Positions 23,179 through 31,284 of a stretch of 33,786 bases of DNA are shown here, piece by piece. The stretch's first letter is position 1. Each line of letters begins with the position of its first letter. The notes under the pieces were generated by a model. The model ran no database searches. It was not told where the DNA came from and worked only from the letters and a program-made list of their open reading frames with translations. The stretch comes from JBOGUF01 sp050696075 (GTDB taxonomy: Bacteria; Chloroflexota; Chloroflexia; Thermomicrobiales; UBA6265), in assembly GCA_050696075.1 (NCBI GenBank), contig JBOGUF010000023.1, positions 1-33,786 of the forward strand. The letters run 5' to 3'. The translations under genes were made by a program, and so were the position numbers.

Positions 23179-24133
23179 GGCTGAGTTCCTCGTTCGGGGG
23201 TATCGGCCAGGGGATGAGGCCGGAGTGGTGCGGGTGTGGAATGGGGCGCTCTGGGCTGACCCGATAAGCGCGGCGACGTGGCGGGCGAAGGTGCTGCTCG
23301 ATCCGAACTTTGACGCCGACGGATGCTTCGTCGCGGAGGGAGCGGGGGAAGTTCGGGGGTTCCTGCTGTCACTGGTGCGACGAGTGCCGTTTTTCAACCA
23401 AGGGTTGGAGCCGGAGGCGTCGTGGATCACCGCGTTCGGAGTTGAGCCGGTGTGGCAGCGGCGCGGGGTCGGAAGCGCGTTGCTCGAGGCGGCGGTGGAT
23501 CGGTTGCACGGGCTGGGGCGTACGACGGCCGCCATCTCTCCCTACGTGCCGAACTACTTCACGCCCGGCGTCGACCTTAACGCCTACCCGCACGGTGCCG
23601 AGTTCTTGACCAAGCGCGGGTTCGACGTGCACAGCCGACCGCTGAGCATGCGGGCCGAGTTGACCGGGTTTCGCACGCCGGACGCGATCCAGGAAACGGC
23701 CGATCGACTGGCGGCGGATGGCGTCGAGGTGCGGTTGGCGTCGGCGGCCGACATCGTGCCAGTGCTCGACTTCGCGCGGACGCATTTCTCGTGGGATTGG
23801 CATCGCGAGGCGACAGGCGTCTTCACCGACCTTTTCGTCGGTGATCCGCGATGGGTCGGGATGCTGGTGGCGATGCAGGGAGACGAGATGCTGGGGTACG
23901 CGCAGCACCGGGCGGAACGATTCGGTCCGTTCGGGGTACGACCGGACCAGCGCGGGCGCGGCATCGGGCGCGTGCTGCTGGCGGCAACGCTGACCGAGAT
24001 GCGGCGCAAGAACTTCCACGCCGCCTGGTTCCTCTGGACCAGCGACGACGCCGCGCGGCTCTACGCGCAATGCGGGTTCCACGAGGTGCGACGCTTTGCC
24101 GTAATGACGAAGGCGTTAGGGGTTAGGGGTTAG
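23177..24133 (+). CDS. GNAT acetyltransferase with two tandem domains
   Basis: The 318-residue protein contains two GNAT folds. The first carries the acetyl-CoA-binding motif VEPVWQRRGVGSALLEAAV (Q94-R95-R96-G97-V98-G99). The second carries GVRPDQRGRGIGRVLLAATL near residues 253-272, with the C-terminal YAQCGFHEVRRF typical of the fold. Both R-x-x-G-x-G motifs are intact, as in MshD-like and other double-GNAT proteins. The acyl acceptor is unknown. It is not obviously related to the sugar operon but is separated from it only by a heptamer array, so it may be read from the same transcript. The last codons (ALGVRG) and the TAG stop are encoded by another heptamer array that merges into a mobile element. 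Confidence 0.88.
   Translation: MAEFLVRGYRPGDEAGVVRVWNGALWADPISAATWRAKVLLDPNFDADGCFVAEGAGEVRGFLLSLVRRVPFFNQGLEPEASWITAFGVEPVWQRRGVGSALLEAAVDRLHGLGRTTAAISPYVPNYFTPGVDLNAYPHGAEFLTKRGFDVHSRPLSMRAELTGFRTPDAIQETADRLAADGVEVRLASAADIVPVLDFARTHFSWDWHREATGVFTDLFVGDPRWVGMLVAMQGDEMLGYAQHRAERFGPFGVRPDQRGRGIGRVLLAATLTEMRRKNFHAAWFLWTSDDAARLYAQCGFHEVRRFAVMTKALGVRG
24113..24133. repeat. Heptamer array forming the 3' end of the acetyltransferase gene
   Basis: GCGTTAG is followed by two GGGTTAG units. They encode the last residues and the stop codon; the TAG at 24131 also begins the palindromic element. A single further unit (GGGGTTAG) separates the two elements at about 24320. Confidence 0.75.
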
Positions 24134-24319
24134 GGCGTGTATGCCAAGCTCCGTCCTGCTGAGGCGCCGCCGAAGCACGCCCTGAGGTATCGACGGGCAT
24201 CCCCGCGCGCAGCGCAGCGCCATCACGACGGAAACGGCTTCGCCGGGGGATGCTTCGTTCCCTCAGCATGACGACGGGGCGCCTGACGCCGCCGGCTGAC
24301 GGTGTGCAATCACGCCATA
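24131..24319. mobile_element. MITE-like palindromic element, copy 2
   Basis: This 189-bp element has a left end TAGGGCGTGTATG and a degraded right end (complement reads TATGGCGTGATTG). Inside, GTCCTGCTGA on the left faces a right-hand CTCAGCATGAC, with GGGATGCTTCG and CATCCCCGCGC in the middle. It is the most diverged copy and has no coding capacity. Confidence 0.7.
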
Positions 24320-24324
24320 GGGGT

Positions 24325-24484
24325 TAGGGCGTGTTTGAAACGTGCCGTCATGCTGAGGCAGCGAAGCACGCCCTGAGGCGCCGAAGGGCATCCCCGCGCG
24401 AAGCGCCGCGCCTGCAAGACGGGGCGCGGCTTCGCCGGGGGATGCGTCCTGGTGGTCAGCATGACGGGGTGTAGACACGCCCTA
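24325..24484. mobile_element. MITE-like palindromic element, copy 3
   Basis: This 160-bp copy has inverted ends TAGGGCGTGTTTG (left) and TAGGGCGTGTCTA (right, complement), both followed inward by CGTCATGCTGA with a few intervening bases. It lies in tandem with copy 2, 5 bases apart, with the same orientation of central motifs. The remaining bases up to 24545 hold nothing recognisable. Confidence 0.75.
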
Positions 24485-24545
24485 GGCGTTAGGCCGCTTT
24501 AGCAACCCGACTTGCCTGAGTAACCACACCCTTGTTCAATCCTTA

Positions 24546-25337
24546 TTACTTACCCTCGTTCGGGTCGGCGCCCCATTGGGTGCGGCGGCGGCGGGCGAGG
24601 CGGCGGAGGCCAGTGAAGTAGCCGATGGGGTCCCAGGGGAGCAGGCGTTCGCGTTCGGGGCGATAGAGGACGGCGGTTTGGCCGGCGGCGAGGGCGGCGC
24701 GGAGGTCGCCGCGGTAGGCGGTGAGGCCGCGGCCGACGGTGCGGAAGTGGGCGTCGGTACCGCCGACGGCGCCAGCGAGGCGGTCGCGATGGGCGAGATA
24801 GAAGTCGCGGGCGGCGAGGTTGGCGTCATCGTGGCCACGCCGCTTGGAGAGTGCCCTGAGATCCCCAACGGCGGCGTTGAAGATCTCGACCGCGACGGGG
24901 ACGTGGAGGGCCAGGATCTGGTCGAAGGAGGGTTGACCGCGGCTGGGTGCTCGCGGATGCGGCATGACGACGAAGCCGCCCTGGCGCAGGATGTCGTCGA
25001 CGGCCGCTTCGACCGATTGCCACGGGCGGACGTCGGCGGTGAGGTCGAGGCCGAGGACGTGGACGTCGCTTTGGCCGCGACGGGCGGTGACTTCGCTGCC
25101 GGGGTAGATGATGAGGGGGAGATTGCGGCGGGCGCAGTAGTCGGCGACGGCGTAGCCGCCGGCGACGCCGTCGTGGTCGGTGATGCCGATGGCGCTGAGG
25201 CCTCGGGCGACGGCGGCTTCGGCGAGGCGTTCCGGGGCCCACCAGCCGTCGGAGAAGCGGGTGTGGACATGGAGGTCGGCAAGGAGCATGTCGGGGGCAT
25301 AGTCGCCGTAGAAGATTTTGAGATTGTCGTCGGTCAT
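24546..25337 (-). CDS. PHP-domain metal-dependent phosphoesterase
   Basis: The 263-residue protein has the four PHP motifs: DLHVHTRFSDG (H23 and H25), GITDHDGVAGG, PHPRAPSRGQPS and GGTDAHF. It is full length for the stand-alone group that includes nucleoside 3',5'-bisphosphate phosphatases and histidinol-phosphatase relatives; the exact substrate is not readable. Motif order and ligands are complete, so it should bind a bi- or trinuclear metal centre. The ATG at 25337 has only a weak AAGG site; a second ATG at codon 17 still precedes motif 1. It diverges from the VIT/vWA gene. Its end abuts the palindromic elements. Confidence 0.88.
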   Translation of the reverse strand: MTDDNLKIFYGDYAPDMLLADLHVHTRFSDGWWAPERLAEAAVARGLSAIGITDHDGVAGGYAVADYCARRNLPLIIYPGSEVTARRGQSDVHVLGLDLTADVRPWQSVEAAVDDILRQGGFVVMPHPRAPSRGQPSFDQILALHVPVAVEIFNAAVGDLRALSKRRGHDDANLAARDFYLAHRDRLAGAVGGTDAHFRTVGRGLTAYRGDLRAALAAGQTAVLYRPERERLLPWDPIGYFTGLRRLARRRRTQWGADPNEGK

Positions 25338-25444
25338 AGCTTGCCTTGCCTAGCGTCCGCGCGTTGACGGGGTTCGTGGATTGGATCGGACCATCGTAGT
25401 CGTCGGCGCCGCCCCGAATTGAGATCCAAGGCTCAGTGACGGAC

Positions 25445-25460
25445 GTCGGATCAATCCGAC
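25445..25460. promoter_or_regulatory. 16-bp palindrome in the PHP/VIT-vWA divergent region
   Basis: GTCGGAT, CA, ATCCGAC is a perfect 7+7 palindrome in the 266-base divergent gap. A looser pair, TTGGATC at 25381-25387 and GATCCAA at 25423-25429, lies on the PHP side and shares the GGATC core. The gap holds no other clear feature apart from the GGAGG site before 25604. Confidence 0.45.
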
Positions 25461-25603
25461 TGACATCGTACCGTGAGCGCCGTTCAGGTGAAGGGAATCC
25501 AACGGTCGACGAACGGCGGGAACTATCTTGGCGCGGGTGGCGTCCTTTCACCAATACGAGCGCTCGACCTGTCGTTGCCGTTGTGAATTGGAGGAAGGAC
25601 GCC

Positions 25604-27814
25604 ATGTTGTCCGTGCGCCGCATCCGAGCCGTGGTGTTGAGTCTTGTCGTTCTTGCCGTCCTCACCAGCCTTGCCGCCCCAGCAGCGCGGGCGGACGGCA
25701 TCATCATCGTCGAGCCGCCGCCGTGCGCCGTCGAGTGTCCGGGGCCAACGTACGTGGGCGATCAGCTTGTCGTGAAGTCGCATCGGGTCGACGTGACGAT
25801 CACGGATCAGGTGGCGACGACGAAGATCGACCAGGTGTTCCATAACCCGAACGATTGGGTGGCCGAGGGCACGTACGTCTTCCCGATCCCCGAGGGGGCG
25901 ACAGTCGACAACTTCACGATGATCGTCGACGGGGAGCCGATCGAGGCGAAGATCCTCACCGCGGACGAGGCACGGCGGATCTACGACGACATCGTGCGGA
26001 CGATGCGCGATCCGGCGCTGCTTGAGTACGTGGGGCGGGGGGCGATCCAGGCAAGCGTCTTCCCGATTCAACCGGGGCAGGACCGGCAGATCCAGATCGA
26101 GTACCAGGAGGTGGTCACGGCCGAGGGTGGGTTGGTCCGTTACCTCTACCCGTTGAACACCGAGCGGTTCTCGGCGCAGCCGTTGCAGGCAGTGAGCGTG
26201 CGGGTGGCGGTAGAGTCGGCGGAGCCGATCCGCGCGGTCTACTCGCCGAGCCATCGCATCGCGGTCGATAAGACGGACGAGCGGCATTTCACCGCGGGGT
26301 GGGAGGCGAGCAATGTCACGCCGGACACCGACTTTTCGCTGATCTACACGGTATCGCAGGAGGCGATTGGGGCCAACCTACTCAGCTACTGGGACGCGGC
26401 GGCGGGCCAGGGCACCTTCATGCTGCTGGCCGCGCCGGGGATCGAAGCTCAGCAGGCGACGATCGCGAAGGACATGGTGGTCGTGCTGGATACCTCCGGC
26501 AGTATGGACGGAGAGAAGATCGTCCAGGCGAAGGCGGCGCTGACCTACGTGCTGGAGCACCTCAACGCGGAAGACCGGTTCAACGTCGTCGAGTTCAGCA
26601 CCGGGGCGCGGATGTTCGCCAGCGAGTTGCAGCCGGCGAGCGCGGCGGCGGAAGCGGCGTCGTGGGTCGGTAACCTGAGCGCAACCGGTGGGACCGACAT
26701 CAATCTGGCGCTCCTGGAAGCGATGGCGATGGTCAATCCGGAGCGACCGACCTACATCCTATTCCTGACCGACGGACTGCCGACCGAAGGCGAGACGGAC
26801 GTGCCGGACATTCTGCGCAACATCAAGGACGCCGCGCCGGAGAACGTGCGCCTCTTCGCCTTCGGGGTGGGCTACGACGTCGACACGGTGCTACTCGACA
26901 CCTTGACGCGGGACCACCACGGGGCGAGCACCTACGTGCAGCCGGGGCAGCCGTTGGATGAAGTCGTCTCGGCCTTCTACGCGAAGGTGAGCACGCCGGT
27001 GCTGACCGACCTGACCCTCGACTTCGGCGGGGTGCAGATCGAGGAGATCTACCCGCGGCCGCTGCCGGACCTCTTTGCGGGAACACAGCTTGTGGTCGTC
27101 GGCAAATACCGCGGTGGCGGGCCGGTGACGATGACGCTGAGCGGGACGGTGAACGGCCAGGCGCAAAGCTACGTCTACGAGGGGCAATCGCTGGTCTCGG
27201 CCGGCGGCGACGAGTTTCTGCCGCGGCTGTGGGCGACGCGGAAGATCGGGTATCTGCTGAACCAGATTCGGCTCAACGGCGAGAACCAGGAGTGGATCCA
27301 GACGATCGTCGATCTCTCGGTGCGCTACGGAATCGTGACGCCGTACACGTCGTACTTGATCACCGAGGACGACATCCTCACGGAGGAAGGGCGTGATCGT
27401 GTCGCGCGGGATGAGTTTGAGACGCAACAGGCCGGGCCGGCGGCGCCGGCCTCCGGCGAAGAGGCGGTCGTGGCGGCCGACGCCGCCAGCAGCATGGGCC
27501 AAGCCGGGGACGGAGAGGGAGGAGGCGCGCTGCCGACGGCGGAGCCGGAGGTGGCGGAGCAGATCCGGAGCGTGGGGGCGCGCACCTTCGTCAACAAGGA
27601 GGGGGTCTGGATCGAGACGACCTACGATCCGTCGCGGTTGGAGACGATCAAGGTGCAGTTCGCTAGCGAGGACTACTTCCGGCTGCTGAAGGTGCGGCCC
27701 GATCTGGCGGAGGCGTTCGCGCTGGGCGAGCGGGTGATCGCGGTGAGCGATGGGGTAGCCTTCGAGGTGGTCGCGGAGGAGGCGCCGGCGATCGACTTTG
27801 AGGGGCTTGGGTAG
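25604..27814 (+). CDS. Secreted VIT and von Willebrand factor A domain protein
   Basis: The 736-residue protein starts at the ATG with GGAGG 9 bases upstream and has a signal peptide (MLSVRRIRAVVLSLVVLAVLTSLAAPAARA-type, cleavage after ARA). A VIT domain follows (roughly 45-180: VDVTITDQVATTKIDQVFHNP, then EGTYVFPIPEGATVDNFTM). A vWA domain starts at about 290, with the MIDAS motif DTSGSM at 296-301, the threonine of GGTDIN and the aspartate of FLTDGLPTEG. This matches inter-alpha-trypsin-inhibitor heavy-chain-like proteins of bacteria, thought to act in adhesion or extracellular protein binding. A low-complexity Ala/Gly linker (about 660-690) precedes a small C-terminal domain. There is no LPxTG or C-terminal membrane segment, so retention is unclear. 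Confidence 0.9.
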   Translation: MLSVRRIRAVVLSLVVLAVLTSLAAPAARADGIIIVEPPPCAVECPGPTYVGDQLVVKSHRVDVTITDQVATTKIDQVFHNPNDWVAEGTYVFPIPEGATVDNFTMIVDGEPIEAKILTADEARRIYDDIVRTMRDPALLEYVGRGAIQASVFPIQPGQDRQIQIEYQEVVTAEGGLVRYLYPLNTERFSAQPLQAVSVRVAVESAEPIRAVYSPSHRIAVDKTDERHFTAGWEASNVTPDTDFSLIYTVSQEAIGANLLSYWDAAAGQGTFMLLAAPGIEAQQATIAKDMVVVLDTSGSMDGEKIVQAKAALTYVLEHLNAEDRFNVVEFSTGARMFASELQPASAAAEAASWVGNLSATGGTDINLALLEAMAMVNPERPTYILFLTDGLPTEGETDVPDILRNIKDAAPENVRLFAFGVGYDVDTVLLDTLTRDHHGASTYVQPGQPLDEVVSAFYAKVSTPVLTDLTLDFGGVQIEEIYPRPLPDLFAGTQLVVVGKYRGGGPVTMTLSGTVNGQAQSYVYEGQSLVSAGGDEFLPRLWATRKIGYLLNQIRLNGENQEWIQTIVDLSVRYGIVTPYTSYLITEDDILTEEGRDRVARDEFETQQAGPAAPASGEEAVVAADAASSMGQAGDGEGGGALPTAEPEVAEQIRSVGARTFVNKEGVWIETTYDPSRLETIKVQFASEDYFRLLKVRPDLAEAFALGERVIAVSDGVAFEVVAEEAPAIDFEGLG

Positions 27815-27817
27815 CAG

Positions 27818-27859
27818 CCCTCACCCCCTGCCCCCTCTCCCGCCGCGCGGGAGAGGGGG
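27818..27859 (+). repeat. C-rich heptamers running into a perfect 13-bp hairpin
   Basis: Three 7-bp units (CCCTCAC, CCCCTGC, CCCCTCT) start 3 bases after the VIT/vWA stop. The last two are part of the left arm CCCCCTCTCCCGC (27831-27843), which pairs perfectly with GCGGGAGAGGGGG (27847-27859) across a CGC loop. No T tract follows, so it may be a transcript-end stabiliser or a widespread interspersed hairpin repeat rather than an intrinsic terminator. Confidence 0.75.
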
Positions 27860-27932
27860 AGTCCCGGCGCTGGCGGCCCGCTCCGGTAGCTACAATGTCG
27901 CTGGACTGGCGATGAAAGCGATGGGGGGTGAT

Positions 27933-28712
27933 ATGCAAGAGACAGCGCGGGAGATCGACTGGGCGAAGTGGTTGCGGCGGTGGGATGCGCAGCAGGAGGG
28001 ATATCTGCCGGACCGCGAGGAGCGGTTCGGGGTGATGCTGGACGTGCTGGATGCACTAATGTCGGACGAGTTTGTGGCGATTGATTTGGCGGCGGGGCCG
28101 GGTTCGATTAGCCAGCGATTGCTTGGGCGGTTTCCGCGGGCGCGGAGTCTTGCCGTCGATCTCGATCCGGTGCTGATGACGATGGGGCAGGCGGTGCTGG
28201 GCGACATGGACGGCCGGCTGCGCTGGGTGGAGGCCGACCTGAATGGCGACGAGTGGCCGGCAGCGCTGGGGGTGGAGCGGGTCGACGCGGTGTTGAGCAC
28301 GACCGCGCTGCACTGGCTTCCTCCCGGTGGGCTCAATCCGCTCGCCCGACGACTGGCCAGCATCGTCCGCCCCGGTGGGGTCTTCCTGGACGGGGATCAT
28401 ATGGGGTTTCCGCCGCATTTGGCGACGTTCGGCCGCGTGAGTTCGGCCCTGAACGAGCGGCGCTGGGGCACCGCGTTTGCCGCACCGGGCGCCGAGGACT
28501 GGGACGATTGGTGGTCCGCGTTCGGGCAGGAGTCCGGCACCGGGGATCTGATCGAGGAGCGGACGCGCCGCTTTGCCTGGTCGACCCACGACGCTGATGC
28601 GACGGCGCCGATCCTCGAGGTGTACGAGGCGGCGCTGCGGGACGCCGGTTTTCGCGAGGTCGGGGTGATCTGGCAGAAGCTCGATAATCGGGTACTGATG
28701 GCGGTGCGCTAG
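27933..28712 (+). CDS. SAM-dependent methyltransferase
   Basis: The 259-residue class I methyltransferase has motif I VAIDLAAGPGSISQRLL, the acidic ribose-binding AVDLDP, an ADLNGDEW loop and a STTALHWLPPG motif IV region as in Tam/UbiE-like enzymes. I chose the ATG at 27933, which is preceded by GGGGGTGAT, nearly the full complement of the 16S 3' end; ATGs at 27912 and 27921 remain possible. The upstream frame overlaps the preceding hairpin and is not used. The substrate is unknown. It is 118 bases after the VIT/vWA gene on the same strand. Confidence 0.87.
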   Translation: MQETAREIDWAKWLRRWDAQQEGYLPDREERFGVMLDVLDALMSDEFVAIDLAAGPGSISQRLLGRFPRARSLAVDLDPVLMTMGQAVLGDMDGRLRWVEADLNGDEWPAALGVERVDAVLSTTALHWLPPGGLNPLARRLASIVRPGGVFLDGDHMGFPPHLATFGRVSSALNERRWGTAFAAPGAEDWDDWWSAFGQESGTGDLIEERTRRFAWSTHDADATAPILEVYEAALRDAGFREVGVIWQKLDNRVLMAVR

Positions 28713-28844
28713 GGACGGGGGCGAGGGCTGTAACGACTTAGGCACGCGAGGTGTAGGATGTGGGCGAATCCCGGCCCGCACGTCAATGCCGGCCCGCGGG
28801 GTTGGTTGGCCATCCGGGGGTTGACGAAAGGAAGGGGAGCGGCG

Positions 28845-30071
28845 ATGACAGACAATATCCGGCCTGGCCGGCCGATCACGTTGCTGAGGTTATTGACAGT
28901 GGTGCTTGTCGCCGTCGCGCTGGCCGGCTTCGGCGGGCCGATGGCGATGACAGGGATGCTTGCCGCGCCGGCGGCGGCGCAGGCGGACGACGACGAGGCG
29001 CCGAAGACGGACGAGGAAGATTCGCGGCCGCGCATTGGGCGCGAGGGCGAGGCAGAGGACGACGCGGACGAAGAAGAAGCAGAAACCGAAGCGATTGACG
29101 AGGACGGGACCTACGACAGCCCGACCTATGGCTATCGGATCGAGTACGACCCGGTGGTGTGGCAGGTCCAGGCCGAGGACGAGAATCCGGACGACCCATA
29201 CGATCGCATCTACTTCACGAACGAGATCAGCCTGCTTGGTATTTTTGGCGATCCGGACTACGACGCGGACGAGCTGGAAGTATGCGTTGCCGACTATGTC
29301 GTGGGGATGGAACAAGAGGGAGGCAACAGCGAGGTCGAGCCGCTCGACGAACCGGACGCCGCGGGGGACGAGGAGGAACGGTACTGGGAGACGTACACGT
29401 ACCTCTTTACCTTCGAGAGCGGAGACGAAGCACAGTACACCCGCTACTTCGAATGCATCGCCCTCGGCGACGGGCTGAGCCTGGTGATCATTCACGACGT
29501 GCCGGCCGAGGAGTACGCGACCGAGATCGTGGCGCGGGAGGACCTGCTGCGGGGGTTCGATTTGGGTAGCGGGCCGGCCGCGGATGTGGACGAGCGCCCG
29601 ACGCCGGAGCGGACGGACGAGGAACAGACGCTTTTCGACGCAATTGAGACCTTTCCGATCACCGATGCGTCACACACGGACGCGCCGGTTGACTACGAGC
29701 AGACGCCGCCGGTGGGTGGTCCGCATCACCCGGTGTGGCAAGACTGTGGGTTTTACGACGCGTCGATCATCGACGAGCACGCGGTCCATTCATTGGAGCA
29801 CGGGGCGGTCTGGATCACCTATGATCCTGATCTACCGGCGAGCGAGATTGCGGTCCTTGAGGCGATCGCGGACGCCAACGAGAAGGTGCTGGTGAGTCCG
29901 TACGATGGATTGCCGTCGGCGGTGGTGGCGTCGGCGTGGGGCGTGCAGTTGCAACTCGATTCCGTCGATGATCCCCTGCTGGCCGCGTTCGTGGAGACGT
30001 TCCAGGATGGTGAGCAGACGCCGGAGCCGGGCGCGGTGTGCAGAGGGGGGACGGCGGAGACGGCGGGGTAG
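28845..30071 (+). CDS. Secreted acidic protein with C-terminal DUF3105 domain
   Basis: The 408-residue protein starts at an ATG with GGGGAG 5 bases upstream. A signal peptide (LLRLLTVVLVAVALAGFGG, cleavage near AAAQA) is followed by a strongly acidic low-complexity stretch (EDDADEEEAETEAIDEDG). The middle part is a PsbP-like or lipoprotein-like beta region (YDSPTYGYRIEYDPVVWQV). From about 285 the DUF3105 signature is clear: PPVGGPHHPVWQDCGFYD, then HAVHSLEHGAVWITYDP. Six histidines in that region, in HH, HAVH and LEHG contexts, look like a metal-binding set; the usual family has this HxxxHxLEHG arrangement. Function is unknown. The two-domain form is longer than typical DUF3105 proteins. A strong terminator lies downstream. 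Confidence 0.83.
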   Translation: MTDNIRPGRPITLLRLLTVVLVAVALAGFGGPMAMTGMLAAPAAAQADDDEAPKTDEEDSRPRIGREGEAEDDADEEEAETEAIDEDGTYDSPTYGYRIEYDPVVWQVQAEDENPDDPYDRIYFTNEISLLGIFGDPDYDADELEVCVADYVVGMEQEGGNSEVEPLDEPDAAGDEEERYWETYTYLFTFESGDEAQYTRYFECIALGDGLSLVIIHDVPAEEYATEIVAREDLLRGFDLGSGPAADVDERPTPERTDEEQTLFDAIETFPITDASHTDAPVDYEQTPPVGGPHHPVWQDCGFYDASIIDEHAVHSLEHGAVWITYDPDLPASEIAVLEAIADANEKVLVSPYDGLPSAVVASAWGVQLQLDSVDDPLLAAFVETFQDGEQTPEPGAVCRGGTAETAG

Positions 30072-30073
30072 CG

Positions 30074-30122
30074 GATTCGGGGTTCGACGGACGAGGTGCG
30101 ATGTGCGACGTTGGACGTTCGG
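30074..30122. repeat. Degenerate heptamer array after the DUF3105 gene
   Basis: Seven 7-bp units with a shared ending (CGA, CGG or GGA), such as GGTGCGA, TGTGCGA, CGTTGGA and CGTTCGG, start 2 bases after the stop codon. The words are divergent but the 7-bp spacing is kept throughout. Confidence 0.65.
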
Positions 30123-30211
30123 CGGAGCACATTGGTGGGGTGAGGTGGCGCGGAGAATAAGGTGATGTGGGGCGGCAATCCCTGGCGTCGAAACGCCGGG
30201 CTGAACCTACG

Positions 30212-30268
30212 AAGCCCCTCCGGGACTGTGGCAGGCTACGGACCGACCACAGTCCCGGAGGGGCTTTT
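30212..30268 (+). terminator. Strong intrinsic terminator after the DUF3105 gene
   Basis: A perfect 20-bp inverted repeat (arms 30212-30231 and 30247-30266, starting AAGCCCCTCC) with a 15-base loop is followed by TTTT ending at 30268. It lies between convergent genes and probably also shields operon C. The left arm overlaps the 18-base element GCTGAACCTACGAAGCCC (30200-30217) also seen at 19725. A 5-bp hairpin GGCGT-CGAA-ACGCC precedes it at 30184-30197. Confidence 0.9.
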
Positions 30269-30342
30269 CGCGTGGTGTTGGGTGGGCGTGGCCGTTATTG
30301 GGGCGGAAGCAGGTCGAGTTTTTCTGTGCAAGGCGGTCGGGC

Positions 30343-31233
30343 TCAGCGGACGCTGCCGGCGGTGAGGCCGCGGATCATGAAGCGCCAGACGGGGAAGGCC
30401 AGCAGGAGGGTGGGGATGAGGCCGATGGTGATGCTGGCCATGAGCATGCCCCAGGAGACGTCGGTGTTGACGGAGAGGGAGCCGAGGATGACGGGGAGGG
30501 TGCGGCGTTCGCGGCTGGTGGTGATGAAAAGGCCGAAGAGAAATTCGCTGTAGGCGAGCATGAAGGCGAAGAGGCCGGCGCCGACGAGGCTGGGCAGTGA
30601 GAGGGGGATGGTGATGTCGCGCAGGACGCGCCAGGGGGAAGCGCCCTCGATCTGGGCGGCTTCGTCGACCTCAATGGGAATGCCTTTGAAGTAGAGGGTC
30701 AAGACGAGGGTAGTGAAGGGCAATGTCAGGACCGAGTAGATGAGGATGAGCGCCCAATAGGAGTTGAGCAGACCGGCCCAGAGGACGATGAGGTAGTAGG
30801 GGACGGCAAGGGCGACGCTGGGGATGAGGCGACTCATCAAGACGAAGGTGAAGGCCGCGCGGCGGCCGGGAAAGCGGATACGGGCGTAGGCGTAGGCGGC
30901 GAGGCTGCCGAGGATGAGGTTGACGAACATGACGGCGGTGGCGACGACGACGCTGTTGAAGATGGCTCGGGGGACATCGCGGACCTCGGTCGAGACCATG
31001 CTGCGTAAGGCGCCACGCTGCTCGTAGCTCTCGGGAACCTTACCGGTGAAGATGTAGTCGTAGGTCGCCAGCGACGGCGGGTCGGCGAACCACCTCGGCG
31101 GGAACGAGAGCAGGTTCACTTCCGGCAGGACACTGCCGAGCAGGACAAGCACGAACGGCGCGAACCAGAAGAGGGCGAGGGTGATGGCGCCGCTGTAGAC
31201 GAGGATGCGTTTTGGAGCTGATCGTCTGTTCAT
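30343..31233 (-). CDS. Sugar ABC transporter permease, MalG type (operon C)
   Basis: The 296-residue protein has six hydrophobic segments and the EAA loop PIEVDEAAQIEGASPWRVLRDITIPLSLP, where the usual EAAR-x-DG is EAAQIEG. The N-terminus is short and basic (MNRRSAPKRILVYSG). The start at 31233 has no Shine-Dalgarno sequence: the bases before it are a heptamer array ending one base before ATG. Translation may depend on coupling to the upstream permease or on leaderless-like initiation. It is the last gene of operon C. Confidence 0.92.
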   Translation of the reverse strand: MNRRSAPKRILVYSGAITLALFWFAPFVLVLLGSVLPEVNLLSFPPRWFADPPSLATYDYIFTGKVPESYEQRGALRSMVSTEVRDVPRAIFNSVVVATAVMFVNLILGSLAAYAYARIRFPGRRAAFTFVLMSRLIPSVALAVPYYLIVLWAGLLNSYWALILIYSVLTLPFTTLVLTLYFKGIPIEVDEAAQIEGASPWRVLRDITIPLSLPSLVGAGLFAFMLAYSEFLFGLFITTSRERRTLPVILGSLSVNTDVSWGMLMASITIGLIPTLLLAFPVWRFMIRGLTAGSVR

Positions 31234-31234
31234 A

Positions 31235-31269
31235 AGGCGTTAGGCGTTAGACGTTAGGCGTTAGGCGGA
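31235..31269. repeat. Heptamer array touching the permease start (operon C)
   Basis: Five 7-bp units with consensus AGGCGTT on the plus strand (variants AGACGTT, AGGCGGA), one base from the ATG at 31233. It is the same word family as at 21294 and 24113. Confidence 0.85.
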
Positions 31270-31284
31270 AGGTGCGAACACTAC

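Noticed and set aside
24113..24133. Telomere-like GGGTTAG repeats
   Set aside because: Only two exact units, inside a gene end, and part of the same 7-bp array family; no reason to think of a replicon end.
24576..25367. A Gly/Ala/Glu-rich open frame opposite the PHP gene
   Set aside because: The minus-strand frame carries all four PHP motifs; the plus-strand product is low-complexity shadow sequence.
27831..27859. Rho-independent terminator for the VIT/vWA gene
   Set aside because: The 13-bp stem is perfect but is followed by AGTCCC, not a T tract; kept as a hairpin repeat instead.
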